Shown piece after piece: positions 28,876-36,681 of a stretch of DNA of 64,000 bases. The notes beneath the pieces were generated by a model that worked only from the letters and a program-made list of their open reading frames with translations, made no database searches and had not been told where the DNA came from. This DNA is from Actinomadura mexicana (GTDB taxonomy: Bacteria > Actinomycetota > Actinomycetes > Streptosporangiales > Streptosporangiaceae), in assembly GCF_900188105.1 (NCBI RefSeq), contig NZ_FZNP01000012.1, positions 1-64,000 on the forward strand, read 5' to 3'. Every line of letters starts with the position of its first letter. Position 1 is the first letter of the stretch. The translations under genes and the position numbers were made by a program.

Positions 28876-29312
28876 CGGCCGGCTCCCCGCTGGCAGGCCG
28901 TCCCGGAACCGGCGTCGGGACGGAAGCACTCGATCGGGCCCTGCGAGCGCTGCGACACGTGGAACGACATGAACGGGACGACCTGGACGGCCTCACCGCT
29001 GACCTCGACCCAGCGCTCGTCGTCGTCCTCTCCCGCCCTGACCTGGAGTCCGCTGAGCAGGTCGGGGCCGATCTCGCGCACGCTGCCGCTCGCCTTCGCG
29101 GTCGCCGCGCCCTCCCAGCCGCCGCCGACCGGGGAGGTGCGCGCGACGCGGGCGCCCGACTGCGCCGCCGCGAGGGCGACATGCCGGGCGTGGAAGACCA
29201 TGGCGAACTGCACCGCGACGAGCATCATCAGGATGAGGACCGGGGTGAGCAGCGCCCACTCCATCGACGAAGCACCCGCGTCTGAGGAGACGCCGGGTTC
29301 CCTGGGCCGCAC
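28872..29312 (-). CDS. tadE: TadE family pilus assembly protein
   Basis: 146 aa. From the GTG start the leader runs to G13, then ASSMEWALLTPVLILMMLVA with Glu at +5 (E18). That is the TadE pseudopilin pattern, and the MEWALLTPVLILMMLVAVQF motif is highly typical. The extracytoplasmic part (ARHVALAAAQSGARVAR and on) is alpha-helical. The GTG is 5 bp after the Flp pilin stop; an upstream in-frame ATG would run back through the pilin gene and is not believable. Likely co-translated with the pilin. Confidence 0.82.
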   Translation of the reverse strand: MRPREPGVSSDAGASSMEWALLTPVLILMMLVAVQFAMVFHARHVALAAAQSGARVARTSPVGGGWEGAATAKASGSVREIGPDLLSGLQVRAGEDDDERWVEVSGEAVQVVPFMSFHVSQRSQGPIECFRPDAGSGTACQRGAGR

Positions 29313-29317
29313 GGCGG

Positions 29318-29539
29318 TCAGCCCGTGTTGATGCTGTTGGCCTTGTCCTGGATCTTCTTCTGGATCACCGCCCCGATCGTGATCGCGATCAGCGCGAGGA
29401 TCGCGGTGATGATCGCCCATTCGATCGCGGACGCGCCGCGGCACCGCTCCTCCTCGTCTCGCAACCGCGCCAGGCGGGTGCCGAGCAGGGCGCGCAAGTA
29501 GACGACGGCCGGGTCGTTCAGGGGATTGAGCGGACTCAT
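29318..29539 (-). CDS. flp: Flp/Fap type IVb pilin
   Basis: 73-aa major pilin precursor. A 35-residue charged leader (MSPLNPLNDPAVVYLRALLG and on to EERCRG) precedes the cleavage site G35|A36. Then come Glu at +5 (E40) and the hydrophobic helix AIEWAIITAILALIAITIGA. Mature length would be 38 residues, very short even for Flp pilins. A perfect GGAGG lies eight bases before the ATG, the best ribosome site in the operon, fitting high expression. It sits between tadC and tadE. The prepilin peptidase is not in the window. Confidence 0.9.
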   Translation of the reverse strand: MSPLNPLNDPAVVYLRALLGTRLARLRDEEERCRGASAIEWAIITAILALIAITIGAVIQKKIQDKANSINTG

Positions 29540-29580
29540 CGTGACACCTCCAGGGGGCGTTGGGCGGGGACGGTTCGCGG

Positions 29581-30498
29581 TCATGAGGCCAGCACCCGCA
29601 TCAGGGCCGGATAGGCGAGGAAGATCAGGAAGCCGGCGCACAGGAACAGCTGCGCGATGAGCATCGACTGGGAGCGCTCGCCCGCCTTGCCCTCCAGGTC
29701 CGACAGCTCGCGGCTGCGCATCGACGCGGCACGGGCGGCGAGGGACTTGCGGACCTGGGCGCCGTCGTCGGAGACCAGCGCGAGCGCGCCGGCGAGGTCG
29801 CGCAGCTCGGCGATGTCGACCTCCTCGCCCAGCCCGCCGAGCGCCTGCCAGGGGGTCTGGCCGGTGATGCGGGCGCTGGACAGGGCGTCGCGGATGCGGT
29901 GCATGGCCCAGCCCTCGCCGACGTTCGAGGCGGTCATCAGCGCCTCGGGGACGCCGCGGCCGCCCGCGAGGTTCATCGAGACCAGGTCGAGGAACGCCCC
30001 GACGACATGCCGGAAGTCCTGCCGGCGCGACTGCGCCTCCTGCCGGAGCTGCATGTCGGGGAAGAAGAAGAACAGGACGGCGAACAGCACGCAGATCCAC
30101 ACCGGGACGGCGACGGACGAGCCGAGCCCGAGCAGCGTGAAGTAGGCGACGATCAGCGGGATGAACAGCAGCGCGGCGGCGGGCAGCAGGAACTTCGTGG
30201 CGAGGAACGCCTCCAGCGACCGCTCGGTGATCGCCAGATCGGCGCGGACGGACCGCAGCCGCCAGCCGCGCGCCTCGCAGACCCGCGCCAGCTCCCGTCC
30301 GATCTTCGCCCGCGTCCCGCCGACCCGCTCCAGCGTCGGCGAGGCCGTCCCGGCCCGCTGCGCCTCCAGGTCGCGGCGGCGGGCGGCGTCGAGCGCCGCC
30401 ATCCGCGCGGCGAGGCCGGGACGGGACGGGAACAGCGCCCGGACGAGCACGTACAGGCCGAAGCCGACGACGGCGCCGGCGATCATCGCGCCGTTCAC
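29581..30498 (-). CDS. tadC: Tad inner-membrane platform protein TadC
   Basis: 305-aa type II secretion F-domain protein. N-terminal membrane segment (GAMIAGAVVGFGLYVLVRAL), a central pair (LLPAAALLFIPLIVAYFTLL and VPVWICVLFAVLFFFFPDMQ), and a C-terminal one (FLCAGFLIFLAYPALMRVLA) flank the T2SSF helices (DFRHVVGAFLDLVSMNLAGG). With TadB it forms the platform driven by the TadA ATPase. The GTG start overlaps the tadB stop by 4 bp; an ATG at 30486 is an alternative. 41 bp separate it from flp. Confidence 0.85.
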   Translation of the reverse strand: MNGAMIAGAVVGFGLYVLVRALFPSRPGLAARMAALDAARRRDLEAQRAGTASPTLERVGGTRAKIGRELARVCEARGWRLRSVRADLAITERSLEAFLATKFLLPAAALLFIPLIVAYFTLLGLGSSVAVPVWICVLFAVLFFFFPDMQLRQEAQSRRQDFRHVVGAFLDLVSMNLAGGRGVPEALMTASNVGEGWAMHRIRDALSSARITGQTPWQALGGLGEEVDIAELRDLAGALALVSDDGAQVRKSLAARAASMRSRELSDLEGKAGERSQSMLIAQLFLCAGFLIFLAYPALMRVLAS

Positions 30499-31433
30499 GG
30501 GGCGCCACCGCCCTCGGCGGTGCGGCCCTGCCAGCCCGCGACGGTGCTCGGCACCTCGCCGGGCACGCCGGGCTGGGCGGCGGCGCGCGGCTCGCTGAGG
30601 AACCGCCCGGGCATCTCGTACCGCGACAGGCGGCGCAGCCACAGGAACGCGGCGCCGTACAGGGCGACGACGATGCACAGGACGAGCTGCCCGAGCACGT
30701 CGTCGTACGGCTCGACGTAGGAGTGGTTGAACACGGCGAGCGCCAGGGCCGTCCCGACGGAGACGGCGACGACGATCCGGACGCTGCGCCGGGTCGCGCG
30801 GCGGTCGGCCTCCACGCGGCGCCGCATGTCCAGCTCGGCGCGGGCCGAGTTCGCCAGGGCGCCGAGCATGTCGCGCAGCCCCGGGCCGCGCAGCTTGGCG
30901 TTCAGGATCAGGGCGGCGATCACCAGGTCGGCGGACGGGTCGTCCAGGTCGTCGGCGAACCGGCGCAGCGCCTCCGGCATCGGGACGCGGGTGTGCAGCC
31001 GGTCGACGAGGTTGCGCAGCGGCTGCTGGAGGGCGGGCGCGGCGGCGCGCTGCGAGGCGGGGATGGCCTGCTCCAGCCCGACGGCGCCCGCGATGGTGTC
31101 GCGGAGCGACTCCGTCCACGCGGCGAGGGCCTCCAGCCGCGCCATGCCCCTGCGCTCCTCGGCGGCGCCGCCCGCCAGGCCGTTCCAGGCGAGGACGAGC
31201 GCGCCGGTGCCGGCGGCGGCGATCGGCCAGCGCGTCACGATCAGCACGAGGGCGCCGACGGCGACGGCGACGGCGGTGCGGGTGGTGAGGGTGCGGATCA
31301 GGTCCTCGCGGCTGCGGCCGCGGGCGGGGCCGCGGCGCGGCGGCAGCCCGCGCATCGCGACGATCAGCAGCAGGAGGCCGCCGCCGACCGCGGCGCCGGC
31401 GACGACGGCGAGCAGCGTGTCCGGCGCGTACAT
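30495..31433 (-). CDS. tadB: Tad inner-membrane platform protein TadB
   Basis: About 312 aa with a T2SSF domain: membrane segments near the start (LLAVVAGAAVGGGLLLLIVA; TAVAVAVGALVLIVTRWPIA). The F-domain core includes WTESLRDTIAGAVGLEQAIP and LRRFADDLDDPSADLVIAAL, and two C-terminal segments follow (VRIVVAVSVGTALALAVFN; LVLCIVVALYGAAFLWLRRL). It partners TadC. I chose the ATG with a GGTGGTGGGTG purine-rich leader; a GTG at 31463 would overlap tadA by 11 bp. The C-terminal tail (about 40 aa) is Gly/Ala/Pro-rich. Confidence 0.85.
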   Translation of the reverse strand: MYAPDTLLAVVAGAAVGGGLLLLIVAMRGLPPRRGPARGRSREDLIRTLTTRTAVAVAVGALVLIVTRWPIAAAGTGALVLAWNGLAGGAAEERRGMARLEALAAWTESLRDTIAGAVGLEQAIPASQRAAAPALQQPLRNLVDRLHTRVPMPEALRRFADDLDDPSADLVIAALILNAKLRGPGLRDMLGALANSARAELDMRRRVEADRRATRRSVRIVVAVSVGTALALAVFNHSYVEPYDDVLGQLVLCIVVALYGAAFLWLRRLSRYEMPGRFLSEPRAAAQPGVPGEVPSTVAGWQGRTAEGGGAP

Positions 31434-31452
31434 CACCCACCACCCCCGCGCG

Positions 31453-32754
31453 TCACCAGGCACCCCCGACGGCCGGGTCGTAGCCGTGCTCGACGAGGTC
31501 GGCGATGCACGCGATCGGCGCGGCGGGAACGGCGTATCCGGCGGGCCCGAGCGCGAACACCTCCGAGGACAGGACGCGCCCGTCCACGCCGGTGACCTCC
31601 CGGACGCTGGCCACGTAGCGGCGCAGCCGCCCGCCGGAGGCGTACTCGTTGCGCTTCTCGATGAACACGACGAAGTCGATCGCGCCCGCGATCAGCATGT
31701 GGGTCGCCTCGACCGGCAGCCGCTCCTCCGCCTGGATCGCGTACGTGGCGACGCGGTTGAACACCTCCGCCGAGGAGTTGGCGTGGATCGTCGACAGCGA
31801 CCCGTCGTTGCCCTGCGTCATCGCGTTCAGCATCGTGACGATCTCGTCGCCGAGCACCTCGCCGACGATCACCCGGGACGGGTTCATCCGCAGCGACCGG
31901 CGGACCAGCTCGGCCATCGAGATCGCGCCCTGGCCCTCGGAGTTCGGCAGCCGCTGCTCGAACGCCACGCAGTTCGGGTGCAGCTCGGGGAACGCGTCGA
32001 GGCCGAGTTCGAGGGCGCGCTCGACGGTGATCAGCCGCTCGTGCGGCGGGATCTCGTTGGCGACGGCGCGCAGCAGCGTCGTCTTCCCCGCGTTGGTCGC
32101 GCCCGCGATCATGATGTTCTTGCGGGCGTGCACGGCGGCGCGGAAGAACTGCCCGACCTCCTGCGTGATCGTGCCGTTGCCGACCAGGTCGGCGAGGAAC
32201 ACCTTGCCGAGGCGGGCGCGGCGGATCGACAGCGCGGGGCGGACGGTCACGTCCATCACCGCCGACAGCCGCGACCCGTCCGGGAGGCGCAGGTCCAGCT
32301 GCGGGTTCGCGGTGTCGAACGGGCGCGAGGACAGCCCGCTGTAGGCGGCCAGGATCTGGATCAGCTCGACCAGTTCCTCGTCGCTCTCGGCGACCGGCTC
32401 GCCCATCGCCTCGCGGCCGTCGGCGTAGCCGAGGAACACGCGGTCGCAGCCGTTGATGTCGATGTTCTCGACCTCGGGGTCCTCCAGCAGGGGCTGGAGC
32501 CGGCCGACGCCGAACAGGGCCGCGTGCACGCCGGCGGCGAGGGCCTCCTCCTCTTCGGCGTTGGGCGGCCGGCGCCCCGAGGTGATCTCGCCGCGCGCGT
32601 ACTCCTCCAGCACCTGGCCGATCAGGGCGCGGGCGAACTGCCGCTCGTCCTCGCCGGACATCGACGGGAGCCCGTTGGCGGCGTCCAGCCTGCGCTGCCG
32701 GGCCAGCCGGTCGCCGACCTCCTGGCGGAGACGTTTGACCAGAGCGTGGTCCAT
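31453..32754 (-). CDS. tadA: Tad pilus assembly ATPase TadA
   Basis: 433-aa secretion ATPase of the VirB11/CpaF type that powers Flp pilus assembly. The N-terminal domain (VENIDINGCDRVFLGYADGR) is followed by LDLRLPDGSRLSAVMDVTVR, Walker A GATNAGKTT, the Asp box LELGLDAFPELHPN, Walker B VIVGEVLGDE and the His box GSLSTIHANSS. All catalytic motifs look intact. It abuts the CpaE-like gene with no gap. A GSLSTIHANS signature with MTQGND just before is characteristic of CpaF. Confidence 0.93.
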   Translation of the reverse strand: MDHALVKRLRQEVGDRLARQRRLDAANGLPSMSGEDERQFARALIGQVLEEYARGEITSGRRPPNAEEEEALAAGVHAALFGVGRLQPLLEDPEVENIDINGCDRVFLGYADGREAMGEPVAESDEELVELIQILAAYSGLSSRPFDTANPQLDLRLPDGSRLSAVMDVTVRPALSIRRARLGKVFLADLVGNGTITQEVGQFFRAAVHARKNIMIAGATNAGKTTLLRAVANEIPPHERLITVERALELGLDAFPELHPNCVAFEQRLPNSEGQGAISMAELVRRSLRMNPSRVIVGEVLGDEIVTMLNAMTQGNDGSLSTIHANSSAEVFNRVATYAIQAEERLPVEATHMLIAGAIDFVVFIEKRNEYASGGRLRRYVASVREVTGVDGRVLSSEVFALGPAGYAVPAAPIACIADLVEHGYDPAVGGAW

Positions 32755-33735
32755 CTAGCGCCTCCCCTCCTCGGGCCCGCCGCCCGCGGGCACGTGCGGC
32801 GCCTGCAGCGGGGGCGGGTGCGGACCGGGCGGCTGCTCGGCCGGTCCCGGCGGGGACGGGACGTCCTCCCGCGCGGGCGGCGTGGCGGGGTGCCCGGCGG
32901 GAGGCATGGCGGAGGGCATGGCGGAGGGCGCGGCGGGCAGGCGCCCGGTCAGGTCGGCCGCGACCTCGCGCGCCGACCGGATGAGCAGCGAGCGGTCCAG
33001 CCGTCCGCCCCAGCTGCCGGACAGCAGGTCGGCGCCCTTCGGGTCGAGGGCCAGGCCGCCGAGGACGGTGACGTCCGGCGGCGGGGGTCCCTGCGCGGCG
33101 TCGGGGGCGCGGCCGCGCACGCCCGCGAGGATCCGGTCGACCTCGGCGATGGAGCCGCGGAAGTCGCGCGGGTCGGCGAGCACCAGCACGCCGACGGGCG
33201 GCCCGCCGCGCAGCTCCGCGGTCAGCGCGGCGACGCGCTCGCGCAGGTGGGCGACCTGCTCCAGGGTGGCCCTGGTGAGCAGGACGACGAGGTCGGCCTC
33301 GTGCATCAGGTCGATCAGCGGGTTGGCCGCGCCGAGCCGCCCGCAGTCGGCGATCACGTCGACCGGGGCGAGGCCGGCGAACGCCCGGCCGAGCGGCCCC
33401 CACAGCCACGTCATCGCCTGCGCCTGCTCGGCGTTGGTGACGCCGACGAGCACGTCGAGACCGCCGACGAGCCGCTGGCAGTGCTCGGCGACCTGGTCGG
33501 GGCGCAGCCCGCGGCGGGCCGTGGCGGCGAGGCTGAGCAGCCCGCGCGAGGGGTTGAGCATGCCGCCGTCGGCGTCGCCGTCCGGCTGGGCGGAGGGCAG
33601 CCGGTAGACCAGGTCGCCGCCCGCCTGGTCGCACTCGGCGACCAGCACGGGGCGGGGCCACACGGCGCCGAGCGCGACCGCCGCGGTCGTGACGCCCGGC
33701 GCCCCCTTGTCGGCCGCCAGCGCGATGAGTGCCAC
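32755..33735 (-). CDS. CpaE/TadZ-like ParA-family protein with deviant Walker A
   Basis: 326 aa, probably the polar-localisation factor of the Tad system. It starts MALIALAADKGAPGVTTAAV. The P-loop keeps the first Lys and the GxTT end, but the second Lys of KGGxGKTT is replaced by Val. ECDQAGGDL and VIADCGRLG follow the ParA/MinD layout. ATP hydrolysis may be lost or altered. The last 70 residues are Pro/Ala-rich (PSAMPSAMPPAGHP) and likely disordered. The GTG start is 2 bp after the cpaB-like stop and the stop touches tadA. Confidence 0.8.
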   Translation of the reverse strand: MALIALAADKGAPGVTTAAVALGAVWPRPVLVAECDQAGGDLVYRLPSAQPDGDADGGMLNPSRGLLSLAATARRGLRPDQVAEHCQRLVGGLDVLVGVTNAEQAQAMTWLWGPLGRAFAGLAPVDVIADCGRLGAANPLIDLMHEADLVVLLTRATLEQVAHLRERVAALTAELRGGPPVGVLVLADPRDFRGSIAEVDRILAGVRGRAPDAAQGPPPPDVTVLGGLALDPKGADLLSGSWGGRLDRSLLIRSAREVAADLTGRLPAAPSAMPSAMPPAGHPATPPAREDVPSPPGPAEQPPGPHPPPLQAPHVPAGGGPEEGRR

Positions 33736-33737
33736 CG

Positions 33738-34580
33738 TCAGTTACCGCCCGTGCCTGGGCCCGGGGTGCCGGTGCCGGTGCCGGTGCCGGGGACGGGCTG
33801 GACGCCGTCGCCGCCGTCCGGCCCCTCGGGCGCCGCGGGCGGCACCGAGACGTTCGTACCGGGCGGGATCAGCGCGAGCGCGACCGTCCCGGCGGAGGCC
33901 GCCTGCGTCACCCGCGCCGCGTCCGCCGGGAGCACGGCGACGTCGACGCTCGTCTGCTCCGAGCGCAGCCGCGTCGGGCCGCCGCCGTCCCCGCCGCCGA
34001 CGTTCAGCACGACCGCGTCCCGCGCGAGGACGGTCCCGGCGCGCGGCCCGCCGCCCGTCCCGCCGCCGACCGCGAACAGGGTGACGTGCGCGCCGCGCGA
34101 GACGTCGCCGGAGGGCATCTGGCCCGGCTTGAGCGCGAGTCCGACGACGAGCCGCCCGCTGGCGGGCGCGTCGGCCGGGCTGATCATGGAGTTGGTCAGC
34201 AGCGCGCCCCTCACCAGCGGGACGGCCGCGAAGTACCGGTTCACCTTCGCCCGCTCGGACCACTTGAGGTACTGGATGCCGGTGTCGCCGATCTGCACCT
34301 CTTCGAGGGCGTTCGCCGGGATCCGCTGCCCGGCCGCGACCGGCTGGGCGATCCGGATGGCCGACACCCGCTCACCGCTGGCCATCACGAGGTAGGCGCT
34401 GGCGAGGGCGCCGCCGAGGATCAGCAGCACCGCGAGCGCGGCGAGCGCCGGTTTGCGCTCGCGCGACGACGCGGGGAGCCGCTGCCCTCCCGAGGTGCCG
34501 AGCCCCGACCGCCCGAGTCCCGTCCCGCCGGACGAGCCCGCCGCGCCGCCGCCGGAGATGGTCGACTGGTTGGCCTTCAT
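33738..34580 (-). CDS. CpaB/RcpC-like SAF-domain protein
   Basis: About 280 aa. A Gly/Ser-rich N-terminus, one membrane segment (ALAALAVLLILGGALASAYL), then an extracytoplasmic SAF domain (VSAIRIAQPVAAGQRIPANA, MISPADAPASGRLVVGLALK). In Tad systems CpaB/RcpC acts at the envelope and may bind wall glycans; actinobacteria lack the secretin it contacts in Gram-negatives. The start may be this ATG or the GTG at 34592, which lies 3 nt after an AGGAG. The C-terminal GTGTGTGTPGPGTGGN comes from a ggtgcc hexamer repeat. First gene of the Tad operon. Confidence 0.78.
   Translation of the reverse strand: MKANQSTISGGGAAGSSGGTGLGRSGLGTSGGQRLPASSRERKPALAALAVLLILGGALASAYLVMASGERVSAIRIAQPVAAGQRIPANALEEVQIGDTGIQYLKWSERAKVNRYFAAVPLVRGALLTNSMISPADAPASGRLVVGLALKPGQMPSGDVSRGAHVTLFAVGGGTGGGPRAGTVLARDAVVLNVGGGDGGGPTRLRSEQTSVDVAVLPADAARVTQAASAGTVALALIPPGTNVSVPPAAPEGPDGGDGVQPVPGTGTGTGTPGPGTGGN
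33765..33788. repeat. ggtgcc hexamer x4 in the cpaB-like gene
   Basis: Four perfect copies of a 6-bp unit encode the Gly-Thr dipeptide run near the C-terminus of the SAF-domain protein. In-frame expansion or contraction would change tail length without a frameshift. Confidence 0.8.
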
Positions 34581-34817
34581 CGCGCTGCCCACGCGCTCCT
34601 TTCCGCCCTGACGCGCCCCGTCCCACCGGAGTCCGCGCCTTCGAGCGATCCATGCTCGCGGGGGCGGAGAGGCCGCGTCAATGGATTCGCGGGAGCCAAG
34701 CGCCTCCATATCCGAGCAGAAGGCGATGACCTGCGAATTCACGGATCACATGACTACTTACCACCAGTCACATCCGTCACTGACCCCCGGGCCGGACGGT
34801 CCGGAAGGCCCGCCGGG

Positions 34818-35519
34818 TCACGGCTCCAGGCCGACGAGGCGTGCGAGCAGCGTCATCGTGTGGTCGAAATAGGCGGCTCGTTCCTCGATCACGTTGTTGT
34901 ACTGGCCGAACAATTCGAAGCTGACGGTCCCGTACAAAGCGGCCCACGCGGTGAACGCCCTCGCCATGACGTCGTCGGGGACGTCCATGGGGAGCATCGC
35001 GCGTGCGCGGGCCATGTCCTCGGCGATGGCCGGCGGCGGTGGCGGGCAGGGCCCGGCGGGGTCGAGCGCACCGGCCGCATGCGCCTCGGAGACGATCCGG
35101 GACATGACGACGGTGTCGCGCATGGCGGCGGGGACGGTGTCCTCCGGGGCCTTGTAGCCGGGCACCGGCGACCCGTAGAGCAGGGCGTACTCGTGCGGGT
35201 GCGCGAGGGCCCACTCCCGGACGGCCCTGCACACGGCGAGCCAGCGGCCGCCGTGGCGTTCCGCCCCGGCCTCCGCGTCGGCGCGCTCGACGGCCTCGCC
35301 GACCGCGTTGTAGCCGTCGATGATCAGCGCGGTCAGCAGGTCGTCGCGGCTCGGGAAGTACCGGTAGATCGCCGACGACACCATGCCCATCTCGCGGGCG
35401 ACCGCGCGCAGCGACAGCCCCGCGGCGCCCTCGGTGGCGAGCTGCCGCCGCGCGATCTCGGTGATCTCCCGGACGAGCTCCGCCCGGACCCGCTCGCGCG
35501 CCGTCTGCCCCGCGCCCAT
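34818..35519 (-). CDS. TetR family transcriptional regulator
   Basis: 233 aa. N-terminal HTH of TetR type (VREITEIARRQLATEGAAGL, SLRAVAREMGMVSSAIYRYF) and a C-terminal ligand domain of the WHG/TetR_C_13 group (GGRWLAVCRAVREWALAHPH, YALLYGSPVPGYKAPED). I chose the ATG with AGGAGG five bases upstream; a GTG two codons earlier lies inside that ribosome site. It is divergent from the epimerase gene. Two AGAGCA-N-TGCTCT-type palindromes fill the intergenic region, so it probably represses itself and the epimerase. Confidence 0.9.
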   Translation of the reverse strand: MGAGQTARERVRAELVREITEIARRQLATEGAAGLSLRAVAREMGMVSSAIYRYFPSRDDLLTALIIDGYNAVGEAVERADAEAGAERHGGRWLAVCRAVREWALAHPHEYALLYGSPVPGYKAPEDTVPAAMRDTVVMSRIVSEAHAAGALDPAGPCPPPPPAIAEDMARARAMLPMDVPDDVMARAFTAWAALYGTVSFELFGQYNNVIEERAAYFDHTMTLLARLVGLEP

Positions 35520-35620
35520 GCCCACCTCCTCGGGGACGGTCTCCGGCCGCCCCTTCGCCCTGCCCTTCTTCCGAAGGTTAGCAGAGCACCGCGCTCGTTC
35601 AAGAGCGACGAGCTACTTCG

Positions 35621-35668
35621 AGAGCACTGCTCTTGACAACACCGCTCATCAGAGATGAGCATTGCTCT
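35621..35668. promoter_or_regulatory. Paired palindromic operators in the TetR/epimerase divergent region
   Basis: AGAGCACTGCTCT (35621-35633) is a perfect 13-bp palindrome; TGAGCATTGCTCT (35656-35668) has one mismatch. Centres are 35 bp apart. A TTGACA at 35633-35638 abuts the first and the second falls where the -10 would lie. Two further AGAGCACCG half-sites flank the pair (35583, 35676). Confidence 0.7.
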
Positions 35669-35701
35669 CGAAACAGAGCACCGAACACAGGGGAGAGGGC
35701 C

Positions 35702-36643
35702 ATGGGCAAGCACGTGATCGTCGGAGCCGGGCAGGTCGGGAGGCACCTCGCCGAACTGCTGACCGGGCGGGGGCACGACGTCGCCGTCGTGACGCGGTCC
35801 GGGTCGGGCCCGGACGGGGTCGAGCGGATCGCGGCGGACGTCGCCGACCGGGAGCGCCTCACCCGGATCGCCCAGGGGGCCGACGCGCTCTACAACTGCG
35901 TCAACCCGCAGTACCACCGGTGGGCGCAGGACTGGCCGCCGATGGCCGCGTCCTTCCTCGGGACCGCCGAGGACACCGGGGCCGTTCTCGTGACGCTGAG
36001 CTGCCTGTACGGGTACGGGCCGGTGGACGGGCCGATGACCGAGGACCTGCCCCTCGCCGCGACCGGCACCAAGGGGCGGGTGCGGGCGAAGATGTGGAAG
36101 GACGCCCTCGCCGCGCACGAGGCGGGCCGCGCCAGGGTCACCGAACTGCGCGGATCCGACTACTACGGACCGCGCAGCACCGACCAGGCGTACATCGGCG
36201 AGACGCGGTTCGTGAAGCCGCTGCTGGCGGGAAAGCGCGTCCTGTACTTCAGCGACCCGTCCGTCCCGCACGCGTGGACGTACCTGCCGGACGTCGCGGA
36301 GGCCCTCGCCGTCGCCGGGACCGACGAGCGCGCCTGGGGACGGCCCTGGCACGTCCCCACCGGCCCGGCGGTGTCCACGGACGAGGTCGGCGAGCGGCTG
36401 TGCGAGATCGCGGGGGCGCCGGCGCCGCGCATCCACGAGGTGCCCCGCGCGGTCTTCCACGCGGCCGGGTTCTTCACGCCGATGCTCCGGGAGTTGCGGG
36501 AGACCCGGTACCAGTTCGACAAGCCCTACATCCTGGACTCTTCGGCGTTCGAGTCGACTTTCGGGATGGCTCCGACGCCACTGGACGACGCCCTGAAGAC
36601 AGTCGTGTCGGCTTCCCGGATGGCGGAGGGGGCGGGTAATTAA
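35702..36643 (+). CDS. NAD(P)-dependent epimerase/dehydratase-like protein
   Basis: 313 aa. The N-terminal Rossmann motif is VIVGAGQVGRHLAELL. The region SCLYGYGPVDGPMTED occupies the position of the SDR catalytic Tyr, and ELRGSDYYGPRSTDQAY and FDKPYILDSSAFESTFG are typical of atypical extended SDRs. The short GxGxxG and the lack of a clear YxxxK suggest a non-canonical reductase or sensor rather than a sugar epimerase. The frame is open 69 bp upstream, but this ATG follows GGGGAGAGGG at the right distance. Probably the target of the adjacent TetR regulator. Confidence 0.8.
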   Translation: MGKHVIVGAGQVGRHLAELLTGRGHDVAVVTRSGSGPDGVERIAADVADRERLTRIAQGADALYNCVNPQYHRWAQDWPPMAASFLGTAEDTGAVLVTLSCLYGYGPVDGPMTEDLPLAATGTKGRVRAKMWKDALAAHEAGRARVTELRGSDYYGPRSTDQAYIGETRFVKPLLAGKRVLYFSDPSVPHAWTYLPDVAEALAVAGTDERAWGRPWHVPTGPAVSTDEVGERLCEIAGAPAPRIHEVPRAVFHAAGFFTPMLRELRETRYQFDKPYILDSSAFESTFGMAPTPLDDALKTVVSASRMAEGAGN

Positions 36644-36681
36644 GCTAGGCCCGGTTGTCCCGAGGACGTCGGAGGGTTCGG

